Of a stretch of 64,000 nt of DNA, positions 22,577 to 33,977 are shown piece after piece. The notes under the pieces are model-generated. The model ran no database searches and was not told the DNA's origin. It saw only the letters and a program-made list of their open reading frames with translations. Source of the stretch: Desmodesmus armatus (Eukaryota > Chlorophyta > Chlorophyceae > Sphaeropleales > Scenedesmaceae); NCBI GenBank assembly GCA_007449985.2, contig VIIQ02000009.1, forward strand, positions 62,001 through 126,000, read 5' to 3'. The translations under genes were made by a program, and so were the position numbers. The number at the start of each line of letters is the position of its first letter. Positions within the stretch are counted from its first letter, which is position 1.

Positions 22577-25500
22577 ATGCAGGCCCTCAGCTCTCGCAGT
22601 GGCGCAAGCCGATTCACTGCTGTGCAGCAGCGCCAGCATGCAGCAGGCCGCGCAACCGTGCGTGTTGCTGCCCAAAAGAAGCAGCTGATGATGTGGGAGG
22701 CGCTCAGGGAGGCAACAGACGAGGAGATGGAGAGGGACCCTACTGTCTGTGTGATGGGTGAGCAGAAAGTGACTCCTGTGCCAGCAGCTGGTATCAATTG
22801 GCTGCGAGGCAGACTGTCTTGCAGCACGGCTGTTGTTACTCTCAAATGCGCCCCCACTGGCCTTCTGTCAAGAGCAGAAACAGCCCAAGGTCCCTCCCCA
22901 GCAGCAGCAGTGCTAATAGTGGACTTGTGTCGCTGTTGCTGCTTGATCCGGTCTAGGTGAGGACGTGGGTCACTACGGTGGCAGTTACAAGGTCACATAC
23001 GACCTGTACAAGAAGTTTGGTGACATGCGCGTGCTGGACACACCCATTTGCGGTGAGCGGTTACCCACTGCAACTGCCACAGCAGCAGTCTGGCCTCTGT
23101 TATGCAGCATGCTGTTTCAGTGAGTGTGGCAGTTGTGGCAGAGCGAGGGGACAAGTTGTTTGGCATGTGCAATGAAGTGAAACAGCAGCGAGCAGTGAGA
23201 GGGACGTTGCGGTGACCCATTGCAACCATTGTGGATCACCTCCTTGACAGCTCTTGGGTGCCAGCAGTGCGCGCTGCAGCACAAGCTCACCAGCATCATG
23301 ATTAGCCAAGAATACAAAAGGGTTGCATCACCCATGGACCGCTTTTCTCCAAGGCAAGCAGCACCAGCATGCGGCGTCGTGCATGTTCTTGGGCCCAGCT
23401 CACTCACCCCCGCGGTTTGATTTTCACTGCTGTGTTGCTGCTGCCGTGTAGAGAACGGGTTCATGGGCATGGGTATTGGTGCTGCCATGACTGGCCTGCG
23501 GCCCATCGTGGAAGGCATGAACATGGGTTTCCTGCTGCTGGCATTCAACCAGGTAAGCAGCGGTAGACAGCAGCAGCGGCCGTGTACTGCATTCGGGTTG
23601 TGCTTGCGGTCGGCCTCCCTGCGTCAGGGCAGGCTGTGGGCTTTGTGCTATATCCTGCGTATGTTCGCAACAAACAGCAGGGACAAGGGGTTACGAACAT
23701 GGGTGAGGTTTATCGGACACTGCGCAGCTTGTCCCCCTCACTATTGAGAACACCCAACAACACGTTTAGGAGAGTCCCCAGCTTAGACAGGGTCTCAGTC
23801 TCAGCTGCAACGGCTGGATGCATCTATCCCATCGGGGCTGCATAGGGTGTGCGTGCATTGCGCGCGCTCCATACGCAGCAGTAAAATGTCATGCACCCCA
23901 CCCCACCAGTGAGGACATAGCATCATAGTCCGTGTCACTCTTCCGCCTCATTCTCACCCAATGTCTGCATCACTTGCCGTCCTCCCTCGGCAGATCTCCA
24001 ACAACTGCGGCATGCTTCACTACACCAGTGGCGGTCAGTTCAAGGTGCCAGTGGTGGTGCGTGGCCCAGGAGGTGTTGGCAGGCAGCTGGGTGCTGAGCA
24101 CAGTCAGCGCCTGGAGTCATACTTCCAGTCCATCCCCGGTGTGCAGCTGGTGGCCTGCAGCACTGTTGCCAACTCAAAGGCGCTGCTCAAGTCGGTGAGC
24201 AACTTGGGAGTGGGGAGGGAAGGGGGCAGGGGTAAGTGTGTAGACACAGGGAGTGCATCCACATAATGCAACAACCATCCAAGGATGTGACATTCCGAAT
24301 TGTGTGTGTGTGTGGGGGGGGGGGGGGGGGGGGGAGGAGACATGTGCATGGGGTGGCACTTGCAGTGTTGACTGCTGTGAGGGAGGAGGGCGAGGGAGGG
24401 CTATATGAGGGCGAGGGAGGGCTGTATGAGGGAATATCGGAGAGCGGGAGTGATGCATAGTAAGGTGTCCGTACCCCCCAGGAGGTGGCAGTGGTAGTGG
24501 GTGTGGGCTGTGTCCTTGCTTGCATACAGGTGTGCGCGCACATCCTAGTGCGTTTTGAGCGCGCACATTCTTGCGCCAGCAGTACTCAAGGTGCGTCATG
24601 GAGCCACACTTGTACCAACGTGTTTGTGGTGTTGGTTCTGGCTGTGCGCTCTCTGATCACAGTGAAAGCACAACCAGAACCAACATCACAAGCAAGTTGG
24701 TACAAGTGTGGCTCCATGACGCGCCCTGATTGACTGGTGCTGGTCTGGCCTGTCAGGGCCCATCAAAGGCATGATTTGGGGTTGTAGACACAGGAACTGC
24801 ATCCAGCCAATGCAACAACCCTCCAAAGTTGTCACAATTCGAAATTGGATACAAGTGCGTGGCGACGCACAGTGGAAAGCACATTGTGTCGTGCAGAGCC
24901 GTCTGTGGGAACCTAGGGAACCTAGTTGCCTGCTGGCAGCCAAGTCGAGGGTAACTTGTCAGTTGTCATTCAGGGGATGCTACGAGTCACATAGCTGGTG
25001 CTGCCTGTTGTGTGCTGTGCTGCGCTGTGCCATATTGCAAATGTCCCTTGGTGTGCTGTGCGTGTCGTTGTGCTGTTGCAGGCCATCCGCAGTGACAACC
25101 CCATCATCTTCTTTGAGCACGTGCTGCTGTACAACATCAAGGGGGAGACACACGACGGCGACTACTGCCAGTCTCTGGAGAAGGCAGAGGTGAGGGGGGC
25201 AGGAGGACAGGGCTTAGACCCTCCAAATTTGAGGGTTCAGGGATCCTGGTAAACCCTAAAGCCTAAGCCCTGCGGAAAGGGGTGGCCGTCAGGAACAGGG
25301 GGATTGCGTGGTGAACATGCAGTTGCTCGGTGTATGCTGGGCTGTGAAAGCGCCAACCAGACAGCTGCTACAGTTCTGCCCACAATGCCTGACACTGCAA
25401 CTGAACGCCCACTGCTGCTGACTTGCCTGCTTCTGCTGCTGCTGCTGCTGCTGTTGTTTGCTGGTGTGTGTGTGTGTGTGTGCAGATGGTGCGTGAGGGC

Positions 25501-26825
25501 ACTGACGTGTCCATCTTCACCTACAGCCGCATGCGCTACGTGGTGATGCAGGCAGTGGCAGAGCTGGAGAAGAAGGGATACAACCCAGAGGTGAGCCGGG
25601 CAGCTCGTTTGGGACAGTCTGGAGAGTATGGCTCAGCGGTGAAAGTATCCACTTGTAACAACCTGCCCCCAAATCCCTCTTTCACACACCCCTCCTCACT
25701 GCCCTTGAAAACCCTCAGGTGCGCCAGGGAGCCCACAGGCCAAAATAGTTGTCGAAGTGTCAGCACAGGCTAGCCATGGTCAAACATGCACGCCGTGCTG
25801 TGCTGTGTGCTGTGCGTGCAGGTGATTGACCTCATCAGCCTGAAGCCCTTTGACATGGAGACCATCAGCAACTCCATCAAGAAGACACGCAAGGCACTCA
25901 TCGTGGAGGAGTGCATGAAGACAGGTGGCATTGGCGCCTCACTCAGTGCTGTCATCAATGAGTCACTCTTTGATGAGCTGGACCATCAGGTGGGTTTTGG
26001 GGCTCATGCCATGATGGGTACGGGTGTTGGGTTTAGGTTTTATGTTTCTTGAGTGTAGGAGGGCGTCTAAAGTACAGTCGGCTTTATCAGCATCTGCAGT
26101 CATGTTGCTGCAAAGTCCCCGTGATGACGTGCACCAAACTGAGTTGTGTTTGCACACTAGTGAGCCAGGAGAAGTAAGGGCGTAAAATTGTGGGTCCATC
26201 ACAAGCCCTACCTGATCATGCTCCCTGCGGCTGGCTGCACCTGGTTGAGGATCGAGATGAGCTCTGATGGCGTTCGGATTGCTTGCAATGCACACAGTAC
26301 ATCAAAAATGCTTGATGTACTGTGTCCATTGCAAATGTTCTCAACGCCGTCACCCTCCATCTTGATCTTCAACCAGCCCCAAATCAGTGGGGTCAGCACT
26401 TTCGGCTGCACCAGGGGTGTTGCTACCAGCATCTCCCCTTGGCAGCTGCAGGCAGGATAGCTAAAATCATAGCAGCGGCCTTTCGGCTAGTGTGATGCAT
26501 ATGTCTCCCAAACGTATCAAAGCAGTAAACATACCAATGTAGCAAAGCAGTGGACGTGATCCTTATCACAAGCCCTGGTCAGCTCAGCACCAGTCTAAAA
26601 GCAACACTATCACTAAAACAAAACCAGTGGTACACCTTGTAATTGATGCACTCACACTGCTATGTGCTGTGCTGTGCGTGTGCTGCTCAGGTGATGCGCC
26701 TGTCCAGCCAGGACGTGCCCACTGCCTATGCCTATGAGCTTGAGGCTGCAACCATCGTGCAGCCAGAGCAGGTCGTTGCTGCTGTTGAGTCCATGTGCGG
26801 GGCTAAGGTGCCAGTGGCAGTATGA
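22577..26825 (+). CDS. PDHB: Plastid pyruvate dehydrogenase E1 component, beta subunit
   Basis: Eight exons: 22577-22757, 22957-23052, 23452-23552, 23994-24194, 25082-25189, 25486-25590, 25822-25989, 26691-26825; 364 residues, all phases consistent. The first ~35 residues are Ser/Arg/Ala-rich with no acidic residue, as in a chloroplast transit peptide. The body is nearly collinear with plant plastid E1-beta: [104 protein letters not shown] and [14 protein letters not shown]. With E1-alpha it forms the thiamin diphosphate-dependent E1, decarboxylating pyruvate to feed acetyl-CoA to plastid fatty acid synthesis. Introns 4 and 7 are unusually long (887 and 701 bp) and each contains a long hairpin. 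Confidence 0.95.
24237..24300 (+). repeat. Dispersed repeat, copy A (PDHB intron 4)
   Basis: The segment starting GTGTAGACACAGGGAGTGCA and continuing through ATGCAACAACC to ATTCCGAATT recurs, diverged, at 24783-24846 in the same orientation. Its first ~30 bases recur at 46345-46374. This looks like a mobile-element-derived family. Confidence 0.6.
24593..24722 (+). other. Long hairpin in PDHB intron 4 (pre-miRNA- or MITE-like)
   Basis: Arms 24593-24647 and 24668-24722 (55 nt each) are inverted complements at 51 of 55 positions, around a 20-nt loop. In RNA two of the four differences would be G:U wobbles. The outer 27 bp are perfect. It lies between the two direct repeat copies at 24237 and 24783. 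It could be a microRNA precursor, since green algae have long-stem precursors, or a small fold-back transposon. Confidence 0.7.
24783..24846 (+). repeat. Dispersed repeat, copy B (PDHB intron 4)
   Basis: A diverged direct copy of the 24237-24300 segment (TGTAGACACAGG..TGCATCC..ATGCAACAACC..CAATTCGAAATT). Copies A and B flank the hairpin and a G-rich run at about 24317-24334, so the whole 24.24-24.85 kb block may be one inserted element. Confidence 0.6.
26243..26374 (+). other. Second long hairpin, PDHB intron 7
   Basis: Arms 26243-26305 and 26312-26374 (63 nt each) pair at about 48 of 63 positions around a 6-nt loop. The loop-proximal 23 bp (TTGATGTACTGTGT side) hold one mismatch. Imperfect pairing with internal bulges is closer to a microRNA precursor than to a young transposon. 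No sequence similarity to the intron-4 hairpin was seen. Confidence 0.65.
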
Positions 26826-29118
26826 GCAGTTACTAACTGCTCAGATCAGTAATCTGAACTGTCAGCAGTCTGATGTGTCAGCAGTCACAGCTGTTGTTCT
26901 CTCAGCAGTTGTTCAGCAAGGATAGCATGTACAGGAATGTTGTGTTATGCAGTGTGCGTGGCCCATCGTGTGTCGCAGCGGCAACAGTGCTGGGGGTTCC
27001 GCAGCTTTGTCAATGCAGCATATGCTGTATGCTATGATGCTAGGGAGCAGCTGCTCACTCTCCTGTGCTGTGAGGTTGCCTGCGATAGTGTCGAAGGTCT
27101 GCATGCATGCAGCTTTGTTTGCTGGCTAAGGGCTGGTGCTGCTGAGGTGCCATCAAAGAATGACATCAACACAGCAGTGCAAATGAAGAAGGAGCTGAAG
27201 CTTGTGCTGATGCACGTGCGCTGCATTGCAGCGGGGTGCAGGTGCAGTCACGTGCCATACATGTGTCATGTTTGCTAAGGTTGGTGACAGTGGTTCGTTG
27301 ATAAGTAGTGCTCAGCATGCACGGCTGGGGCTGTGTGCTGTAGATGTGAGTGAGAGAGTGGTGGTCTGGGGTTCTGTGCTGCACGCCCTGCTGGGTACTA
27401 CTAAGGTTGTAGTCAGCATCTTGTGGGCGGAGATGTGGCTGGGTTTGTCTGGTCAAGGTGGTGCTTTTGTAACAATGAACGGCATATGTAGAACTTGTAG
27501 CACAGCAGGGTCACAGCTATCATTTTAAGGGTCTTGCTTTGAACAAGCACGCACATGGTAACGTGTATACCCAGGGGCCTGGTATCTCCATTTGTTTGCA
27601 GGCTTGCTGGCGGCAGTGGTGTCTGCAGTGTTGGTTTCTTCTACAGCAAGTAGGGGCATGCAAAGTGGTTGGTGCCAGTCACGGCCATGCACACTGTGAT
27701 GGAGAACAGCAGTGACTGCGTGGCACGTGCTGTCCTTGACACATGCATTCAGCATCGCACCCATTGCCTAATGAAAGGTGCACTGCAGTGCCCCCTGCCC
27801 CTCAATAAGCACCCTGATCAATCAAAAATAATTGAAAATGAAAATAAATAAAATAAATAAATGAATGAAAATGAAAAAGAACATGGTGGTGCCGGTGCAA
27901 AAGGTTGAGCACCACTCATGAGGAGGTTGAGAGACAGGGAGGAAAGTGTAACGTCGATTCGGAAATCCTCTCATAATGAGTAGGAGGGGACCCACGCCAT
28001 TCAGCCGAATCCAATTACATGTTGTGTCCACAAAGCACAGATAGTGTGTCCTTTGTGAGTTAGTCAAATACACCTGTTCCCTGACCTAGCAGAGGAAACT
28101 GTGCCCAAAGGACAACATTCTTTGTATGGTTTTGCTGATTGGGCCCTGAAGGGGCCAAAGCATTTGAGTCGTGTGCAGCAGCAGACACATGCTGTACAGC
28201 AGTGCAGGCCAGTGCATGCCGGGTTCCAAGTGCTCATCCTAGTTCTTCATGAAGGCTAGAGCCCACTCAATGGTTTGGCAGCCTGCAGCGTCCATGGTGA
28301 ACACGTCCACGAGACGTGTCTCTGCTGTTGTGGGAATGCCACCCTCCCTGTTCCTGTACCGTAGTGCCGGTGCTGAGCGCTGCAAGGCCTACTCAAGTGC
28401 TTTAGGGCTGCATTAATGTTTTGTAAGCGCCTTGTTACGGCACATGCAGAGCAGCCAGCGGGCATGCAGTCTGTAGATCAAGTGAGGATGACTGCAGCTG
28501 CGCTGATCAAACTCCGATCAGGATCATTTACTTCACATACCTCACAACTGCTGCGCTGCCCAAACACGACGTCGGAAATGTTAAATTGTTGAAAATTATC
28601 ATTAGGTGGGGTCCGGGGCGCCATGGCGGTTTCGATTCGGCCTTCAATTCAATGCGAGTCCACTACAACTCTACTACAGTTTTCTGGGCCTGAACCCAGA
28701 CTCTCCTACGGTTTGTAACAAGTTTGTAACAAACCATGGCGGCGTGAAATAGAGGTCTGTTTATGAAAGGCTTGGGTAACCACCTCCAGCTACTTGGTGC
28801 CAGCTTGACCTGGGGCTGCTCCAATACCTTGTGCTGAGCTTGATCGTCCAAAGGTATGCTGCATTGTACATTATCTGGCGCAGTTTCTCACATCAGTGCT
28901 TGGTTGGCCAGACGGTGCAGGATGCAGTCAGCTGGCCCGAAGCGGTGCCCAAGGGTTGTGCACCAGGACAGCTGCGATCGTCACGTAGCTTGCCATGATG
29001 ACTTTAAGGCAGTTGGTAGGTTTTTTGACACATCTGCAGCCAATGACCACACTTCCCACCTTCCTTCCCATCGCAGGTCTCCGGCGAAAGGGCCACTCTC
29101 TTGCTGGCGCACGGAGCC
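26826..29118. other. Gene-poor gap, 2.3 kb
   Basis: No exon with domain or phase support was found. An A/T-rich run of AATAAATAAATAAATAAATG type at about 27828-27875 stands out against the surrounding GC. The remainder shows no clear repeat or RNA gene. Confidence 0.4.
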
Positions 29119-31032
29119 ATGGTATCTCGCACTAACATAGTGCTACTTGTAGCGCTCGTGTTCACCACAACAGCAGCCGCATGGTGAGTACCAGCTGGCC
29201 CAGTGGGTATGTGGTCAGTGTGAAGGAACACCAGCTGGCCCAGTGGGTATGTGGTCAGTGTGAAGGAACACCTCTGCAATTCATCCGTGTCTGCGATTGC
29301 CTGACCTGGTCTTGATGTTTGCTTCATTGCACCCTCAGCATGCCATCGCCTCGTGAGCACCTGCTCTCTGCTTTGCTGCTGCTCAGGCCCTGGGAACACA
29401 GTTCGGCACAGTCACAGGGGCGCAAGCTGCTGCAGGCAGCCAACAAAACTGAGTGCCAGAACAACCTGAAGGTGGACAACGCAACAGGCTCCTGTGGTGA
29501 GTGTATGGTTGCAGCTGGCAGGGGAAGGATCTAGGCAAAGTTTCAAACGTTGCCGGGCAGCTGCTTTGAAAGCAGCTGCCGCAGCCAAGCTGGCTTGTGG
29601 GCAGGAGCCACAACCATGCGCGTGTGTTTTGGCAGCAGCAGCTTCTGCAGTTGCTGGCAGCCTGCCAGATTTGGATCCTGTGTCAGCTGTAGAATACACA
29701 AGTACTTCTGAGTCGCTATACAGCACACAATCAGCCTCGACCAGGGTTGCAACTCAGCATGCTGTGCTGCTGCCATGCGTGTTTGTAAACATGTTCTGGC
29801 AGCAGGTGCATGTCTGTCATGGTCGTTCGGGCCAGCTTTGAAGTGCTTGCTACCCCTGCCTGTTGGTGTCTCACCATCACGCATGACAAAGGCTGAGATC
29901 ACGTGTGTGCTGTCTGTCTGCAGTGGTCCCTGCGGGTTACTACCTGAAGAGCCCAGGACAGGCCGCTCCCTGCCCCGTGGGCGAGTGGAAGGCTGGCGTT
30001 GGCGATGCCAGCTGCAATAAGTGCCCATCTGGCGTGACAACTGCTGCTGAGGCTGCTGTCTCAAAGCCTTCTTGAAGAAGGAGTGCAAGAGTGAGTAAGC
30101 AACCAGATGTTACGCAGACGTGCGGGAAGCTTGGTCATACTTTTGTTGTGTGCATGTTAGGTCGCGTCGATTCACATTCCAAAAGTTTGCCTGGGATTGA
30201 CTTTTTATCGAGCTACTGTATGCTGCCCCGTAGCGCTCAGGCCCCCAGAGGCCCAGGGTGACCTGTACTGGGTTTGTACTTTGACACCCCATCTTAGCTG
30301 TACTTAGCTGTATACCAAATGCAGACATGACAGATCAGTCTCATGCACAAGGGCTCCTTGATCACCCACACGCTGACAACACACCGTCTGCATGCCGGCC
30401 TGTGGTGTCTCCTGTCCTGCTTTCCCCCATGCTGCAGTCGTTGAAAAGGGCTACTATGCCAGCAGCTTTGACAAAGATGGTGCGGTCAAAAGCACCAAGA
30501 TCTGCCCCCAAGACTCCTACTGCCCTGGCGGCGAAGAGCCCGCCGCCAGCGCCCTGGCTCAGACGAACATGCCAGACGCTGCTGCCATAGCTGCCAAGAA
30601 ATTTGGCGTCAAACCCTGCCCCAACGGGATGGGGACTAAAGAGCCTGGAGCTGCATCTGTCAAGGATTGCCGTGAGTTTCTACAGGCCCAGTGATCTCCT
30701 CTCAAGGTTGCAAACTTGCGCAGATACCTACAGGTCCCATAGGGCCCATCCCATGCCTGCCTCAGAAGCACCCTACTTCCGCATCAATACACGTACCTGC
30801 AGCACCTCCTGCCGCAGCATGTCGCCGCAAGCCTGTGCTGACATTGCCATGCCTGTGCTTGTTCTTCGTGTTCTTCTTGCAAGGTGCCAAGAGTGTCAAT
30901 GCCCCTGTCGCAGTGATCCCAGCCAGGATCCCAGCCAGCGCACCCAGCGCAGCTCCAAAGCAGCAGGTGGTGCAGCCCAGGGCTGCTGCACCAGCACCCG
31001 CACCCAGCAGGTTTAACTTCGGATCTACTTGA
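29119..31032 (+). CDS. Small secreted Cys-rich protein, one apparent frameshift
   Basis: Five exons: 29119-29183, 29387-29496, 29924-30090, 30438-30671, 30884-31032, about 241 residues. The first exon is a clean signal peptide (MVSRTNIVLLVALVFTTTAA). After it comes GRKLLQ, common just after cleavage sites in plants and algae. The middle exons hold Cys-rich segments, PAGYYLKSPGQAAPCPVGEW with SCNKCPSG and then GYYASSFDKDG with CPQDSYCPGG, similar to the ephrin-receptor-like/GCC2-GCC3 repeats frequent in algal extracellular proteins. The tail is Ala/Pro/Gln-rich. As written, exon 3 runs into TGA at 30073-30075. One added base near 30066 would continue into LKKECK and restore the phase to exon 4. 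This is either a sequencing error or a broken gene. Likely a cell-wall or matrix protein; no partner is known. Confidence 0.65.
29187..29273 (+). repeat. 40-bp tandem duplication in intron 1 of the Cys-rich gene
   Basis: A unit starting ACCAGCTGGCCCAGTGGGTA and ending GTGTGAAGGAAC occurs twice in direct succession immediately after the first donor site. The two copies are essentially identical, so the duplication is recent. Confidence 0.85.
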
Positions 31033-33192
31033 CGACGAAGGGCTTCACGCCAAGGGTGAACCCTCACATGTGAAGGTTTGGGGTTGTGAAGGGCTTGCCA
31101 GGGTTTGTCAACCACTTCACACACCCGTTGACAACTCGATCACACACCCCTTCACACCCTAGGCGAAGAGGTTTGCAGGGTAGGGGCTTGGTGTACTAAG
31201 GGGGCTGCCGGCGTAGTGGTTGCCGTTGAGCTGACCATTTGTGCTAGGCCTCGGCCTTGGTGGCATTGGCTGTGTTGCTGCCCAGTGGCACATGTTCATC
31301 ACTGTAGTTTGAGTCTTGGAAGTGGTTGTAGCACAACCAGTATTGCATCGAGTCCTTTAGGAATAGATGCCAATATGATTGCAATCGCAGTGTCAGCAGA
31401 GGCGTGCTAGCGCTGGCCCTGCAAGGCTGTTGACTGGGAGTGTTGAGTCGGTGTGCAAAGCTGCAGTTTGCAGATGGCAGGTGCAGCTGCTGCAGGGCAT
31501 AGCACATGTACATATGCACGTGTGTGCAGTCGTAGTGCAGGCGCTATCTGGGAGGGGTCACATTGGACATTCGTGTTGTCTTTATCAGTGGTGGCTGAAT
31601 CAGCAATTGGGCCATCAGCCAGTCAGTGGGTTGTGTCAGGGTTACTGACCCCGTCTGACGGTGCTGATGGCCTGGTGACCTGTTTCACTAACAAAATCAG
31701 TCGAAGTCTGGTTGTTGAGCCCCTACCTGCTTGTTGAGCCTGGTGCTGAGCACACTGACTTGGTTTCAGTGGTTTGGTTGCATTGCGACGTTCATGCTGA
31801 ACGCACTGACTCACCAGGCCACGGCATAACCCTAACGCATACTATCGGTCGTGAGTTTATGGTGTTGTGGATCTGTCTGCACAGCCTTTCACCTCACCAT
31901 GTACATGTGCATGCGTGTGTCACTGGCAGTTGTAGTGCAACAGTGGCAAGCTGGGAGGGGGTCACTGACATGCATCAGACTCCGTAAGTGGGGCTGAGTG
32001 CTCCAGTGTGTCAGATTGGGTTCAGGAGGCATGATTTACAGCTGAGCTGAATCTGGTTTACACTATGCTACAGATTGGACACAGGAGGTCTGAAGTGAAT
32101 CTGGACTGAACTCATGCTGCAGATTTGGTTCAGGAGGTCTGATGCTGGTCTGACGTTGGTCTTGTGCTGATCTGTGCCTGTATTTGTATCTGTCACTGAG
32201 TTGGATCTGAAAATGTAATTGGAAATTATTGGATGTGATCCTAGTTCCAGAAATGCACAGATCCCTGCAGAATGACTTCAGATACGCTTCAGACTTGGTT
32301 CAGAATCAGCCTGGATTGCACCCAGAATGAGCGCGCGGGCAAAGGCGAAAAATACAATGTGATGTGACTGTCCTTCACAATGCGCCAGGCCGGCAGCTAG
32401 CAGAACTGCCTGCTAGGCCGGGTCTGGCATCGGCTCGTGTAGTGAATATTCCTTGTGTCATGTTGCAAACCCTCTGTGACTCTTTCATGTGTGTCTGAGC
32501 AAGGCATCAATTCTGTTCAAACATATAAATATCTGATGCACTTCTGCCAGTTTCTTCAGATTGGTTTACCAACGTGTTGTGCAGTGACCCCTCCCAACTA
32601 CTACACCAACGCCAACATGTGTACACGTACCAGTCTGAAGAAGTCCAGCCTGGCAGGAAATCCAGGCTGATGGCAGCAGCAGCTGTGTCGAATGGTTTGG
32701 TTCTGTTAAACTTGCATTTGATGAATTATTTTTGATGAATTATTTTAAATTCACACTTGATGAAAGAGAGCGTAACAGCGGTGGCATGACTGCATCCTAA
32801 GGACCACCAGATTTTCGCTTGACTCACTGCCTGTCACCAGTGTTCAAATCCCTTGATGGGTTCTTCAATGAAATCGGCGCCTAATTCACGTGCAGACTGG
32901 TAATCAGTAATATGCTGGACGGGGCTTTCGAGCAAACGCTAATTGTGGCCTGGGCTGTAGCTGTACAATCAGTGGTTGCCAACCATAGTGTGGTGCTGCT
33001 AGTTGTCACCCTCATCCGCCTAAAGAAGCTAGATCTTGAACCTTTGATATTATCCAATTCAGTCTGAGCATCTGATGTGCCGCAAGCAGTGACAGACCAC
33101 CAGCAACTGGCTTGTTGCTGCTGCTGCTGCTGGTGACCTCACAGCACCACAGGTGCTCAAAGCTGGCAGCAGCAGCAGCAACAGGCGTCGCC
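31033..33192. other. Gene-poor gap, 2.2 kb
   Basis: At 31040-31170 there is a cluster of GTGAAGGG and CCCTTCAC words in both orientations, a fold-back-prone patch; a similar patch lies near 57670-57750. At about 32005-32150 a degenerate repeat with a period of about 60-65 bp recurs (CAGATTGGGTTCAGGAGG-like, three copies). No gene recognised. The A-rich stretch TGATGAATTATTTTTGATGAATTATTT at 32719-32745 contains a short direct repeat. Confidence 0.4.
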
Positions 33193-33946
33193 ATGGACTT
33201 CCAGACGCTATCCAAGATCTGGTATTTCTTCTACTTCGGATCCATCGTTTGTGTGTGGCCCTACTTGAACCTACTGTACAGAGCAAATGGCTTGAACGAT
33301 GCACAGATTGGAGTGCTTGCAGGTAATGGTGTTGCTAAGTGCAGGGAGGCTGGGCAACACTACACTAGCAACCGCTTTTTCAAATCAGCCTCCAGTTTCA
33401 CTGGCATAGTCAGCAGAAGCAGTCACTCAGGCACCTTGAACACCATGAAACCGGACTGCTGCAACTGCTGCAACCGCCATGTTGTATGCCAGGCTGCCAC
33501 CTGCACTTACTTTCAGCTGTGCACCCACGTACTCCACCTTATACCTATTACATACTCATCCACAGTGCAGTTCCCCCATCCCTGCCCCCAGCACATACCT
33601 CACCCCTGCCCACCCTTGCTGCCCCCGCTTGCTGCCACGCCACGATCTACTACCTTGCAGCAATCAAACCCTGGGTGTCAGCCCCCTCCTCCTTCCTATG
33701 GTCTGGCCTAGCCGACCGCTACAGTATACACAAGGCAGTCCTGCTGGCGACCTTTGTTGTGTCTACCCTCACCCGTACCAGCACAGTAGCAGCTCACAGC
33801 TTCAGCACATTCATGCTGCTGGCTGCTGCTGGGGAGTTTGTGGCTGCTCCTGCGGGTGTCATGGCAGATGCTGCTGTGGTAGCAGGTGAGGCATTGCTTT
33901 GAAAGGGGAGAGGGGAGAGTGTGTTGTGGCGCGGGTGGAGTGTGTT

Positions 33947-33977
<31 letters not shown>

